DNA from: Argentina anserina
Taxonomy: Eukaryota > Streptophyta > Magnoliopsida > Rosales > Rosaceae
Direction of reading: 5' to 3'
DNA: 64,000 nt
Assembly: GCF_933775445.1 (NCBI RefSeq)
Contig: NC_065877.1
Span: forward strand, 26,970,001-27,034,000
Below are positions 47,629-60,189 of this stretch, one piece after another; position 1 is the first letter of the stretch, and the number at the start of each line of letters is the position of its first letter. The notes below the pieces were generated by a model. The model was not told the origin of the DNA. It saw nothing but the letters and a program-made list of their open reading frames with translations, and searched no databases. Both the position numbers and the translations under genes were made by a program.

Positions 47629-48390
47629 TCAATACACAGGAGTTTCCACCTGGTGCTTCAAGCTCATTTTCATAATCTTCATCCACAAACAACTCTGTTG
47701 GTCCTCATCCTCCCATGAGGCACCAAATTTTGACACCTTGAGACTCCTGTGAACTACACTGATCCTAGCAAGGGCTGCTTTCTTCAAGTCAGGTATGTAG
47801 AAGTTATCAACCGACTGGTCCTTCCCGTCGAGTGCCTCATATTTTACTTTTGCTATTTGATCATCCATGTCATCCTTGTGCAGCCTTTCGCTCTTTTCCC
47901 TTTGAAGATCTTGAAGTTGGGATTGATATTCAGCTAACTTTTTCAGGGACAGATCAGACTCATCAACAGCAGGAGTCTCACTAAGAGAAAGGTTCCCGAC
48001 AATTTCTCCACAATTCTATCGAATCTGTGATTGTACAGCAGAAAACTCCATTACTCTCTCTTCTTTATGTTTCCACAACTGTTCCAGTGCTGGTGCTATA
48101 GTTGCAAGTTGTTCTTTTTTGTTCCAGGAGTCTTCTCTGGAACTCCAACGAAATTTGTTTTTTCCAAGAGCTGACTGGAGAGCAGAAAGCTCAAGTTTGC
48201 CGTTAGACAGTGCCTGAAGAAGCTGTGCCCTTGACTTTGAAGCCAGCTCGACCTTTCGCTTGTATACATCCAGACACTCTTGCTCTAATTTTAAAAGCAT
48301 CCTGTCTCGTTGCTCATCACTCTCCCCAACTTCATCCCAAATTTCCTGAAGTGTTTTGCAGCAAAGAACCGCAGGTTGTTTCTCCAAGAG
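47629..48390 (-). pseudogene. Captured MAP65 fragment
   Basis: The minus strand from 48387 encodes LQEIWDEVGES, LEQECLDVYKRKVE, SKSRAQLLQAL and LATIAPALEQLWKHKEERV. After a stop near 48016 it continues ESDLSLKKLAEYQSQLQDLQ (about 47965-47905). These are the first coiled-coil parts of plant MAP65, the PRC1-type microtubule-bundling protein. At about 47880 it switches to MDDQIAKVKYEALDGKD, which resembles a later MAP65 region, then to sequence I do not recognise. No introns are visible between the recognised parts. Its sense matches the retrotransposon. As an internally deleted fragment inside element 2 it cannot make a normal MAP65. Confidence 0.85.
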
Positions 48391-48759
48391 GGTTTTTTAG
48401 CATCTGTGACCATTTTTGTCAAGAGCTAAACTCGGATCGTCCTTGTAGCTGAGCAAAGGGCCTCCTGGGTTTTCAGATCTGTAAAGAGCTAAGAGAGAGG
48501 TGCGGTTTCAGCCGAGAGATAGAGGTGAGGTTTGATAATCAATTATTAATCAATGATTCATTGATTAATCAAGTGTGGTCATTCTTTCTTGTAATCAGTT
48601 TGGTTTTTTTTGTCAGACTTTGACATCTTTTTTTTTTGTTATTTGACTTTCACCTCTTCTTTTCTTTTTTGTAGAATTTTTACAACAATTCGAGCGCCGC
48701 GGTCAATCTAACCATTCGACTTCTTTCGAAACTTTCGAAACGCGTTGGTTTCTAACGAA

Positions 48760-48990
48760 TTTGAAGAACGTAAACGACCTAATCGCTTGACTGCTCTCAA
48801 TTCATAGATTTGACAGCACTCAATAAAAGCGTTTTAGGCTTTACGCATCACATTCAACATGGCGGCTTTCAGAGTTTGAAGAACGTAAACGACCTAATCG
48901 CTTGAATGCTCTCAATTCATAGACTTGACAGCACTCAAAAACAGCGTTTTAGGCTTTACGCATCACATTCGGCATGGCGGCTTTCAAAAG
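48760..48990 (+). repeat. Two 115/116-bp repeats before the antisense gene
   Basis: Units start at 48760 and 48875, and the next boundary is at 48991. Each ends with ATGGCGGCTTTC. They match the 116-bp units of element 1. The first unit has lost one base after GCTTTC, so its mini-ORF is shortened. Confidence 0.85.
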
Positions 48991-51900
48991 TTTCAAGGAA
49001 GGGATGGTTACTATCCTCGATGATGTTGCAGATGAGCAACATGATGACACCACCTTGACTGTATATCCCTCTCTTACTGGGCCATTTGCTTTTAAAACTC
49101 CATTTTATGGCAGCTCCACTCCCGTCTCGCAGTGAACTCACGCAGTGAACCGTCAAGTAGCCAGACGTTTAAGTTAGTTAATGAGGAGTTAAGTTCAGAC
49201 GTTTTGATGCTGAAGTCTGCACACTGTGACGAAGATGCTCGCGCGATGTAATTTAAGCTTCTCAACGACTCTATATCCGACAACTATATGCGATGGGGTG
49301 CGTTTCGAACTACCGGCGGTTTTACTTATACAGAATGCTACTGGGAGTGGGTAGAAGATGTTTTAAGCCGAAACAAAGACCACATCAAGAAGACGGGCCT
49401 CTATGGAGCAGTGTTCGTGTCATTATTCAGCTATGATCGTTTTGCTCCCGTTGTGCGAGCCTTTTGTGAGTATTGGTGCCCTGTTACAAACACTCTGCAC
49501 ATATCGCAAGGTGAGATGTGTATATCCCTTTTGGACCTTGAGCATATTGGAGGCTTGCCTATCATTTGAAGGTTTTATGACGAAGTTGTTCCACCCATCG
49601 CCGAGTTTTCTGCAAAGAGTAAAGGAGGAGAACTTCTCATCCCCAAAAGCTGTCGTTATTTGTTTCTTGCTTACCATAGATTGTGCAAGAGGGAGCGTGG
49701 CAACATGAAGATAGCTACATGGATACGGTATTGGTACAAAGGCCAGATGAGATACAAGAGGCCTATTACCAAGAGTACACGGAATAAGAGGGACGCGCCC
49801 ACTAATACTCACGATCCATAGGGCGCCATACCGGGGATTCTCCAGCGAACTCCGGAAGATCTTTCACCATTCGAGGATTTAAGCGTAGAAGAAGCAAACA
49901 TGGAATCTGTTTACCTCTCTGCTTTTTATGTGTGTTGGCTTTGTTTATTCGTATTCCCGAAGAATGATCCAGATTTTATTCATCCGGGAGTTTTTAAGAT
50001 CGCTCACAGGATGGCCCGAGGTTAACACTATTGTCTGGCGGTTCCCGTGTTGGCGAATATATATCAGGGTTTAAATGCCATATCCGTCTCGAGTGATCCA
50101 GGAAGCTGTCCAATTGTGCTTCCTTTTCATTACTTGTATGGGTGGTTGGGCGAGTATTTCAGCACCCATTTCTTCTCTCGACATCCAGAAAGCTTCAGGC
50201 CCTTAATGGTTCACATTTCAGGGGAATTGTCAGCAAGGCATTTCGAGGATGGACGGGCCCGTGCCTTGTTTACTGCTTGTGATAATGTTCGGGTGGAACA
50301 ATTTGCCAAAATTCCAAGTGTGCAAAAACTTATCATTGACAACCACGAAGCCATTCCTTCAGAATCCACCTATCTCATTAGCCTTCGCTCCGGATTTGTA
50401 TCCCTACGGCAATTCAGATATTTGGCGAGTAGTCGAACCATATAACCCTCAGCGATTCAGTCGGCAATTCAGATATGTTCAGGGTGTTCCCGGAGGTTCC
50501 CAAAGAGATAGTTGACCCTTGCCTTTGGCTCGGACATACTCAGTCTGGGATAGTTTGATGAAACTTGGCACAAAAGGTGAGGTAATTTTGCCTATGAAAA
50601 GTGACATCACCAAGTTTATGGTTACTCAGGACTACATTGAATGGTGGTCCAAAGTTCATCACCCTGTGTTGCAGAGGCCTATGAAGATAACCATTATAAA
50701 TTTGCCACAACAAGAGCCTCCAAAATCTAAAGGAGATGACCGTGCGGCAACTCCTCTCCAAAGTTTGGTTTCCGCCGAAGCTTTACCTCAGTTTTGGAAG
50801 GAATCGGAGATTCAGCAGATTTCCACCCCAAGTCGAAGGAGAAGGTTGCTACATCCAGGATGCGTAGTAGAAGCAATAGTAGTACTCATAGTGACGTGCA
50901 CTTCAAACGTCAAAAGAGGGATCATGCTGATCTTGGACCTATTTACTTCAATCCTAATGCCGACTTTGATCTTGGCAGTAATTTTCTTGGGGATGTTCTT
51001 GCTCCTTTGAAACTCGTGCCTGCGCATGTTGAGGTATTCACTTAAAACATTTTTTGTTGTATTTTCTTTTGTGCTTGTCCCCTTTAACTATGTATCATAT
51101 TCAACGGTTCACTTATTGCCAATTTGATCTAATTTTGTTCCTCCCAGCTTGAAGATATCGGTTACTTTGATGAAGTGTGCTCAGGTGACGGCGTTCAATT
51201 TCCTTTTGAGGAGTGTGCAGCTAACATTTTCCCAGAAAAGGACGTACGTCGAAAGGAGAGTGAACCACAGCCACTTGACCGGAGAGGTACACGCGAATTT
51301 CATTTATATATTATTTTCCCGTATTTCTTTAATAATTTATGCTCATTTTCTCCCTCATATACACATGTTTGTCCATGACGGGAAGTACAAAACCTTCAGA
51401 AAATGCAATATTTCCTTAAGCTTCTGTGTGCGATATTGAGGTAGTGGATACAAGTCAATGGCTCCGCGATATCCGCATGCGAGCAGCTGCGGAAGTTTGT
51501 GCAAAGATAGAAGGCATGATAGCGACGTATTCTCTGAAGATGATTATTGCTTGGAGGAATGAGCTTGATATGTTGACGAATGAACTTAGCAAATATGAAG
51601 TCGACCCATCAACAATAAAAAACAAATTGGAGCAGTTGATGACAAGCGCTATCCTATATGACCGTGCAAGGCTAGCATGCGCTCACAAATGCGCCATGGG
51701 CACCAGCGCCCACAAATTGGCAGAGACAGAGTCTGAAATCACGACAGCCCAAGAAATTTGACAAAATAGTTTTGATCAGCGTCAGTCTATACTTGAGTCC
51801 CTTAAGAACTTCAAGAAAGAACAACAGAAGCTAGAGCAGACGTTGGACTCGCTGGATGCAGACTTATTTCTTCACAAAGCAAGACTTGCTGATCTAGAAC

Positions 51901-52022
51901 AGAAGAAGTGCCAAATTCGAGAGATTCCAGAATGGACTGCAACAGAGATTGAAGAGGCAAAGAAGTTGCGAGCCCATTTTGAAGAACATCGTAGCAGCTT
52001 CAAGGGTTTGACCTGGATGTGA
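48974..52022 (+). pseudogene. Antisense gene of element 2: plant mobile domain plus coiled coil
   Basis: The gene runs opposite to gag-pol, from ATG 48974 (M.AFKSFKEG) to a stop at 52020-52022 (GLTWM). The part from 49288 to 50445 stays in one frame interrupted only by TGA 49567, TAG 49819 and TAA 50023. It has features of the plant mobile domain (YWEWVEDVL, WCPVTNTLHIS, GEMCISLLDLEHIGGLPI). The next part holds RQFRYVQGVPG and YIEWWSKVH, also typical of this domain. Later segments (51426-52022) are rich in heptad-like Leu/Glu/Lys and look like a coiled coil. A TGA lies in the first exon at the place where element 1 has TGG. Introns may exist between about 50500 and 51430. Plant mobile domains occur in MAIN/MAIL proteins and in transposons; the function here is unknown. 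Confidence 0.8.
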
Positions 52023-52362
52023 TAGCTGACTTGAATGATCAGGACTTGCTCCTTTTTTTTTCTCTAATCATCTTGTAATCAATCAATTTTGAAATTCAAC
52101 TTACTATCAGTGAAATAAGAATTTGTATGATTGGCAGACAAACCCTTATTTTTATTTTGATGTGACAGAACTTAAGATTGATATTCTCAAGCTGCCTGTG
52201 TATCTTTCTAAAGAAAGAATCAAGTCATCACGTAGTTCAAGGGTTTTTTTTGTGTGTCTTGTGCAGTTTAAGCTCATGCCGACTTGGAGCATTTTTTTTG
52301 TTTTTTTCTTCTTGTCTTATGCAGTTTAGGCTCGTGCAGACTCTGAGCATTCTTTGACGTTT

Positions 52363-55300
52363 TCAAGCATGGTACTTCTTCAAGAACTTGCCATTAATGA
52401 GACCGATCCTCAAATCGTCTTCCGCCACAATTTTGTAAGCTCCATTGGTGTAAACTTCTCTGACGACGTAAGGACCATCCCACTTTGACTTGAATTTGGA
52501 GCCAGATTTGTGCGTCATAATGATGGGTCTTCGAACAGCAAGAACTAAATCATCAACATGAAATGACCGTAGTCGAACACCTTTGTTGAAGGCGTGTGAC
52601 ATTCGAGCCTGATAGCATTCCAAGTGTTGTTGTGCATCAAGCCTCTTCTCGTCCAAAGCTTCTAACTCTTGAAGGCGCAACTTGACATATTCCTCATTTG
52701 TGAGACCTTCTTGCAAAGCGATTCTCAATGACGGGATTTCTTTCTCCAATGGTAACACGGCTTCGACACCATAGACGAGAGAATAAGGCGTAGCATTTGT
52801 AGCCGTCCGATACGTCGTTCTATAAGCCCATAGAGCTTCGCCCAATTTCTCGTGCCAATCCCTCTACTTCTTGCTGACAGTTTTCTTCAGAATGTTACAA
52901 AGCGTTTTATTGAATGCTTCTGCCAAACCATTTGCCGGAGCATTGTACATTGAAGAGAAGTGAAGCTTGAAGTGGAATTTTTTGCTTAACTTTTATGTCG
53001 CGGTATTCGAGAAGTACTTGGTGTTGTCTGTGACGAAGCACCGTGGTATACCATAGCATTGTATAATTCTTCCTGTAATGAAGTCCACAACATTTTCTTT
53101 CTTTATTTCTTTCAGCGGTATCACCTCTGCCCACTTTGAGAAGGAATCAGTGGCTGCCAGAATGCACATATGACCAGCCGATGATTTTCGGAGTGATGGG
53201 TCTGATTGTATCCATTCCCCAGACATCGAATGGGTGCGAAGCAATTGTCAGATGCAACGGCTCATGTGGCTGATGAATGAAGTTGGCAAGAAACTGACAA
53301 GCTTGGCATTTCTGTGCATACTCCATACAATTCTTGACCATGGTGGGCCAATAATACCCTAGTCGTCTTACTTGAAAATTTAACTTTGGTCCTGATTGAT
53401 GTGCTCCACATACTCTAGAATGAACCTCTTCCATGGCTTTGACCGCTTCATCTTTTCCCAAGCATCGAAGAAGTACTCCGTCAAATGACCTCCGATATAA
53501 AGTTTCTTTGTAGTAGAGGAAGCGCGGTGCTCGCCGCTTGATGCTCCACCTTTCCTTCGAATCTTCGGGAAGCTGGTTGTGCTCAAGATAGTCGATAAAA
53601 GGATGCCTCCAATCTTCAACATCAATGGTGTAAACTGACACTACATGAGAACTGGCAAACTGGAGTAAAGGCTTTGTTGTCATGACCCACCTTTGGCAAA
53701 TTGGGATGTCTAAAATTTTGTCTCCAGACAATGCCAAGGTCGCCGCCAAGTTTACCAATGCGCCTGCCATTTGATTTTCTTTCCGTGGCACATGTATGAG
53801 TGTAACTTTATCGAAGCCCTTCATGAGTTCTATGGCGAGTTGGAGATAAGGTACCAAATCTTCCTTCTTGACCTCGTAATTAGTGAGCAGTTGATCAATC
53901 ACCAACTTCGAGTCTCCATACACTTTGAGACTTTGGATTTCATTTTCTAACGTTGTTTGCAATCCCCTGATCAACGCCTGGAACTCTGTGACATTGTTGG
54001 AGCACAGTTTCCCAAGAGTGAAAGAATAAGGCAATATCTGTTTTTGTAGAGAGACAAAGATAACACCAGCCCCTGCCCCGTCTGCCCTAGATGAGCCATC
54101 GAAAAACATCTTCCAAGTAGGGAGGACCTCTGCAAGGAGACTTCCTCGTCTGGGAATTCATCTGAGATTTCCCAATCCGCTGGAATAGGGTGGTCTGCTA
54201 GGAAGTCGGCCAACGCTTGTCCTTTCACTGCTTTCGCGGGCACATATACAATGTCGTATTGGTTCAATAGTAATGCCCACTTAGCCATGCGTCCGGTTAG
54301 AACTGATTTAGATAATATGAACTTAATTGGGTCGGCTCGCGCCACCAAGTGCATTGTGTAAGCTTGCATGTAATGTCTCAACTTTTGAATGGCGAAGATG
54401 AGTGCAAGACACATCTTTTCTATCGGCGGATAATTTAGCTTAGGTCCGGTGAGGGTCCGACTCAAGTAGTACAAGGCTTTCTCCTTTTTGGCTTCATTTT
54501 CTTAGGCAAGAAGGGCCCTAAGTGATCTCTCTTGAGCCGCGATGTAAAGGATAAGAGGCTTCCCGGCGATAGGTGCACCCAACACCGGAGGATTCGCCAG
54601 GTATTTCTTTATGCTCTCAAAGGCATTGCGACAAGCTTCATCCCATACAAATGGAACATCTTTCTTCATGAGTCGACTGAATGGTTGGCAACGACCCGTT
54701 AAGTTCGATATGAACCGTCTGATGAAGGCAAGTCATCATTGGAGACTTTTCAATTCGCGCAAATTTCTTGGCTCTGGCATTTCCTGGATGGCCTTAATTT
54801 TGAATTGGTCTACCTCGATGCCTCGGTGCTTCACGATGAATCCAAGAAACTTTCCAGAACTGACGCCGAAGGCACACTTCAAATGATTCATTTTTAACTG
54901 GTATTTGCATAACCTGTCGAACACTCTTCGTAGATCTTGCAGGTGATCACTTATTTTCTTTGTTTTGATAACCAAATCATCAACATAGCATTCTACATAT
55001 TTGTGCAGCATGTCACCAAAATTTTTTTGCATAGCACGTTGGTACGTTGCACCGGCATTTTTTAACCCGAATGACATGACCTTATAGCAATAAATTCCTT
55101 TGGGAGTTCGAAATGCAGTGAGTTCCTCATCCTCCAAGGCCATCCTCATTCCTTTGGCATAACCTGATGATCCGTCCATGAATTAAAAAGCCTCATGCCC
55201 GGTTGTCGCATCTACCATGAGCTCTATGATTGGTAGAGGGAAATCATCTTTTGGACATGCCTCGTTTAAGTCACGAAAGTCTACACAAACGCGGATGTGT

Positions 55301-57299
55301 CCGTTCTTCTTCTTGACATGAACAATGTTTGCGATCCACTTGGGATATTGAACCTCTCTAATGAAGCCTGCGGTAATCAACTTATCAACTTCTACTTAGA
55401 TTTGAGGAAAAAGTTCTGTTCGAAAGCGTCTTTGTGTTTGTTTGGTTGGTCGAGCCTCCGGTTTGACAGCAAGTCAATGAACTGCTACTTGTTCCCAAGT
55501 TAATCTCCTTAAGTTTGTCCATAGTGGCTTGCCCCCCGTCTTCAAGTTTTGGAGGAGCTTCGTCTACTTCAATTTAAAATCTTCATGATCGTCTTCCTCT
55601 ACGGCATCTGCTTCTGCCACCGTGATATGATAAGAGGTTTGGAAAATTTCATCCTCATCACCATTACCAAGGTCGCTATCTCCTTTTTGGTCAGTGAATA
55701 TGATAGTATGTTACTTCACTTTGAGTTGATCCGTTGAATCTACTTCCAACACACAATGTCTCTTCATGCGTGACGGGATAAGACTTCGGATTTCTTTGCT
55801 CTCCGCTCGACTACAAGTCGTTTTCCTCTTGCATATTTGTCATCCTCAGGTGCTTGGATCCTTTCCAATGCAGGCTTTGGCGGAATGAGGTTTGACTTTT
55901 TCTGATCTTTGTCTGAACTTGACATCCTTTTGAATACATAAGTCCGAGTGGTTGTATTACCGATGCGATTGAAGACTGAACCTCTACTTGCTATCATGTT
56001 CACATGGTTAAAAACTGGCACCCTTGTGATTGATCCTTCAATACGTTCAGATGTTGCTCTTCGGGAATTTGGACGAATGCGATCGAACGACGAAATGCGA
56101 GAGGTTGGCTGAACCTTTTGACTCTTCTCTTCAACTACCTCGACACTAATATGTTGCACGTTGGCTCACTCCGCCCTTCTTCTTCCTGAAATTCTTATTG
56201 GCTTGCTCGAAGTGAAACCGAGGCCAGCTTTAGAAGAATCAACGGTTTCCCCTTGCTCTCTTAACTTCTTTTGTGGCTCATCGAGCTCATGCGCCATCTT
56301 TGCTGCAGCTTGGTCGTCCTTTTTGCTTGATGAACCAAAGTTGTATCTGGCCTTTTCTAACAGCTTGTATGCATTAGGAACGAACCCTTCACTCGTTCTT
56401 TTCTCGGGTAGCAATCCATGTTCCGTCTTACCTTGAATTGGTTTGACAAACCCCTTTAGTGGCTTCTTTGTAGGATTTCGGTTGCTCACTTTTATCAATG
56501 GCAATGTTGATTCCTCTCTCAACAACTTCACATCATCCTTTTCTAATTTTCGTGGACACTCTTGTGACTTTGTCCCCAAAAATGGAGACTCCCCCTCCCT
56601 TTGTCTAGACTTCGGAACATAGCGAAGGACCGGAAAGGCATGGCTGGATTTTCTTTCCGCATACGATGTTTCTGCTTCAGATGAGAATTTTTGCGACACT
56701 TCACCATGAAGCTCAATGTCTTTTGATTTGACATCATTCTCCCTAACTCTAGTGGCTTTCCCCGTAGAGGGTACTCCGACCGGAAGGACTTCTTTCATTG
56801 ACTTCTCATCTGTGTAGAATTTAGAATCTGCAAAGTATGATTCAGCTTCTGTGAATGGTTTGGTATCTCCTACCACGGTTTTCACACCTCCGCGATAGAA
56901 CTTGAAGCATTAGTGTAAAGTGGATGACACGATGTCATTTTCATGCACCCATGGTCGTCCCAACAACAAGTTGTACGAGGTCTTCGCATCGATAACATGA
57001 ACAAGGTGTTTGATTTTAGCTCTCTGATGTCCATGTCTAGTCGGATCATTCCTATTGCTCTTTGTCCTCCTTGGTTGAAACCTTAGATCATGAGACGACT
57101 CCTTGATAACTTATCAACATTGATGCCGAGTTGAGAAATGGCTGACTTGGGCATGATATTTACTGTTGATCCTCCGTCTATGAGCATGCGATTCAACTTC
57201 CGCTCTCGCATGTACCCTGTCACAAAAAGAGGCCAATTATGTGGCTTCGAGCCCAATTGGAGGTCATCGTCTGTAAAGTGAATGTTATCACAATATGCA
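52363..57299 (-). pseudogene. Gypsy element 2 pol
   Basis: Protease (LFVTGYMRERKLNRMLIDGG) lies near 57200, RT at 54736-55380 with YVDDLV (about 54985), and RNase H at about 53971-54730. A second RNase H starts MFFDGSSRADGAGAG at 54109. The integrase zinc finger and core run to about 53000, and the C-terminal domain (LWAYRTTYRTATNATPYSLV to FLKKYHA) occupies 52363-52845. Several frame changes break the frame (near 57080, 56160, 55180, 53240 and 52900). A small deletion removed the protease-RT linker near 55485. This element preserves the integrase end that element 1 lacks. Confidence 0.88.
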
Positions 57300-57452
57300 T
57301 CACACGCTCCGGGTGACAAGGGCAATCGGTTCACTCTTTGATTTGGAGGATGTTTGTTTGGACTTCTTGACCGGCTCGGCCTCTCCACTTGATCTTGCGG
57401 TTGTGGACTTGGATTTCTTCGTTAGGACGGTTTGGTTATTCTTGGAAGCCAT
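57300..57452 (-). pseudogene. Gag N-terminal remnant of element 2
   Basis: The start at 57452 (MASKNNQTVLTKKSKS) matches the gag start of element 1. After about 50 codons it joins directly to protease sequence (VCDAYCD-like) at about 57300. About 2.3 kb of gag and linker, present in element 1 at about 32915-35186, is missing. Both breakpoints share ACGC. Confidence 0.85.
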
Positions 57453-57507
57453 CGCACAAACAGATTTGAAGATTTCTTCGGAGAAGGAGATGAGAGGCCA
57501 AAAATGT

Positions 57508-57526
57508 CCCACTGGGTGTGCCAATT
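57508..57526 (-). promoter_or_regulatory. Primer-binding site, element 2
   Basis: The minus strand reads AATTGGCACACCCAGTGGG after the 5' LTR, one base different from element 1. Confidence 0.6.
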
Positions 57527-58581
57527 TGTAGAACGTGAATTTGAAAACAAGCAAGAATGCAGACACGTGTATAAATAAAGTGTGATTTATTGAATATCAA
57601 GCCCGGGGTTACAATCTTTGTGAACTCCTCTGATTCTATCTCCGTATATGACTTGGCTCGAGGGTGACGTGCACTTGATCTTGAGAATTTGAGTTTGATT
57701 TGGATTTGGATTTGGATTTGATGAAGAACGAGAGATTTGGCCGCTTGATGATTCTTCGTGGACTTGAGTTTGGATTTGGATTTGATGAAGAACGAGCGAT
57801 TTGGCCGCTTGACGATTCTTCGTGAACTTGAGTTTGGATTTGGATTTAGATTTGATGAAGAACGAGCGATTTGGACGCTTGATGATTCTTCGTGGACTTG
57901 AGTTTGGATTTGAATTTGATGAAGAACGAGCGATTTCGCCGCTTAACGATTCTTCGTGGACTTGAGTTTCGATTTGGATTTGATGAAGAACGAGCGATTT
58001 GGCCGCTTGACGATTCTTCGTGGACTTGAGTTTCGATTTGGATTTGATGAAAAACGAGCGATTTGGTAGCTTGATGATTTTTCGTGGATTTGGGAGTCTT
58101 CGGGATTTCTCGAGAGTGATATTGCTCTCTTCTTCTCCAATGTAAAAAAAGCCCCCCTCTTTTTAGGTTAGAAGGGGTATTTATAGTGTCAAGAATATTC
58201 TATTTTATAGAATATTTTAATGACACTAAAATAATAATATTTCTTTAATTTTATAATTAAATTAATATGTATTTTCTGATTAATTTAAAATTAGTTATGA
58301 GAATAACTAAATTCAAATAATTGATTTAATTATAACCGTAAAGAAATTTATTAATCAAATGTCCGATTACCATTTCGATCGTCAATGACATTCAATTTCC
58401 AATTAAAGTCGGAATCACGTAGCTTCGTTTACGATCATCTGTTTATGTGCTAACGCGAATTTTATTCGGATCTGTCCTGACTTTGTTGACTTTTGGGCCA
58501 CGTGTGTAATTTTGTCGGGTTCTTAGTCGATTTAATCATTTAATGAAAAGGATTTACTTCAATAAATTTCTTGTGTCTATA
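57527..58581 (-). repeat. Gypsy element 2, 5' LTR
   Basis: This is the partner of 46155-47158, with six copies of the internal repeat (57700-58090). The last bases read TGTCTATA instead of TGTCTACA, so one terminal base has mutated. A TATA box lies at 58176-58186. Confidence 0.92.
58176..58186 (-). promoter_or_regulatory. LTR promoter TATA box, element 2
   Basis: The minus strand reads CTATAAATACC, as in element 1. Confidence 0.65.
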
Positions 58582-58586
58582 ATAGG

Positions 58587-59480
58587 CATTTGAGAAATTG
58601 TGAAGGTTAGAGATTTGGAGCATATAGAATAGGTTGTGATACCTTTCTGAATTTATTTTCATCTCCTATATCTCATACATGATGTAGTGTTCATTGTAAT
58701 AGAGTTTCTCACAAGTTAGATTGTTATGCTAGTAAAGAGGTCTCGTTAGTACCTCTACTTGTGAAAGTTCTAATCTTAGTTACATTATTTATATTTGGTT
58801 GTGTGTTCAACCATAAGTATTGATTCTTATTTGCATTGTTGCACACTTGAAAATCAAATGATCTTTGTGGCCAATCAAAATATATGGTTTTGTTTGAAAT
58901 ATTCATTCATCTCATGTTCATATGTATGACTCATTGAGATAAGTGACTATCGAAATTGAAGAGAGACTTGATCGTATTTAGTATCAAGATTAAAGAGAAT
59001 GTGTGTTTAGTCCTTCATACATTAGATCTAGTATGATTATATAGTTTAGATTCAGTATTGAGCAAGTTAGCGTGTAGTGCTAGTAAAAAAGTCGTGTTAG
59101 TACCTCTACTTGTGTATTCTATATCTCTATTGATCATTAGTGAATTTCATGTTGTGTGGACTACGTTAAAAGTCTCGCAGTGGTTTGTACCTTGAGAAAG
59201 GTTTTCATTGTCATTAACAAATCATGTGTTCGTGTGTGATTGTTTTAAATTATCTAATTAAGTTCATAACCACATTGTTCCATCTAGTATTTTCATTGTT
59301 CATTGATATTTAATTCTTAATATACACGATTGTATATTGAAACTAAAATTATTTAATAATACCAAACAATATTTAAATTAACTAAAAACTCTTCTTCCAT
59401 ATTTCTTATATAAATTAGGACATAAGCCTAATTCAAAAAATAAATTGACCAAAAAATGATTAAATTATTAATGGGAATTG
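58587..59480. other. Older LTR-like sequence, no gene
   Basis: It continues the sequence interrupted at 46150. The phrase GTTAGTACCTCTACTTGTG occurs twice (about 58746 and 59097), each time after a short 'gctagtaaa' motif. This points to an internal duplication. No coding sequence is seen. Confidence 0.4.
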
Positions 59481-59489
59481 TCCGAAATA

Positions 59490-59960
59490 CCATTATTTTT
59501 TGGCACCTTGACTTCGAATAGGTCTTCGGCCTCGTTCTTGGCCCACTTATCATGTTCAGGAATCGGCGCACATTCATCATAGTTAGAAACTTTAGCTCCG
59601 TATCAAGGTCATAGCTGATATCGTCGAAGAACTGCTCGCTGCCTTTTCTTAACGAATAAGAGTTCTTAAGGTAGCCTCGTTATCCACACCTCTGGTCGGA
59701 TGAATGGAGGACCGAGCGACCCACTGTGTCAGTCTCGCTTTTATTTAAAATGATTCCTTGTTAGGCTTTAAAGATCAAGTCAAGGGATAATTCCACTTAT
59801 AGTTTTTGGCTTACAATAACGAACGAGTGAGGTATTATGAAATAATACTGAACACCATGAGGCGCGCCCCCGGGGTGTGGACGTATGCGGTTGTGTTTCA
59901 TAGAATTAAAGAGAAAGAGCTTGTGTTTCAATGACGGGTAAGCGGTCAAGCTACCAGCAC
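59490..59960. other. GC-richer island, possibly organellar in origin
   Basis: The segment has clearly higher GC than both flanks, and contains GGCGCGCCCCCGGGG at about 59860-59875. No nuclear gene or repeat motif is recognised. Composition and the abrupt edges would fit a transferred mitochondrial fragment, but I cannot name the source gene. Confidence 0.3.
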
Positions 59961-60189
59961 ATGTCTAGTCCGATCGTTTTTTGCGAAAATTAACTAGCTA
60001 TCACTCTCATTTCTAACAAATTTCTCTTTTTGTCTTCAGTATTTCTTGCAATTTTAATTTTTCCGACCAAAACTACATGCAATTTGAAAGTGAGCCAAAA
60101 TATAAAATTGTTCTTAACGTAATGAGTTTTCACCAAAACATATTTTTTGAGAAATTTTTAAATTTCAAAACATATTCACCAAAAACCAC

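Larger units (their letters stand above)
46155..58581 (-). mobile_element. Ty3/gypsy Tat-lineage retrotransposon, element 2
   Basis: The element is 12.4 kb long, flanked by a perfect duplication ATAGG (46150-46154 and 58582-58586), with LTRs at 46155-47158 and 57527-58581. The layout is the same as element 1: protease, RT, RNase H, second RNase H and integrase on the minus strand, and an antisense gene on the plus strand before the 3' LTR. It keeps the integrase C-terminus and the antisense gene, which element 1 lost, but nearly all of gag is deleted (junction near 57300). A MAP65 fragment lies between the antisense gene and the 3' LTR. Confidence 0.93.
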
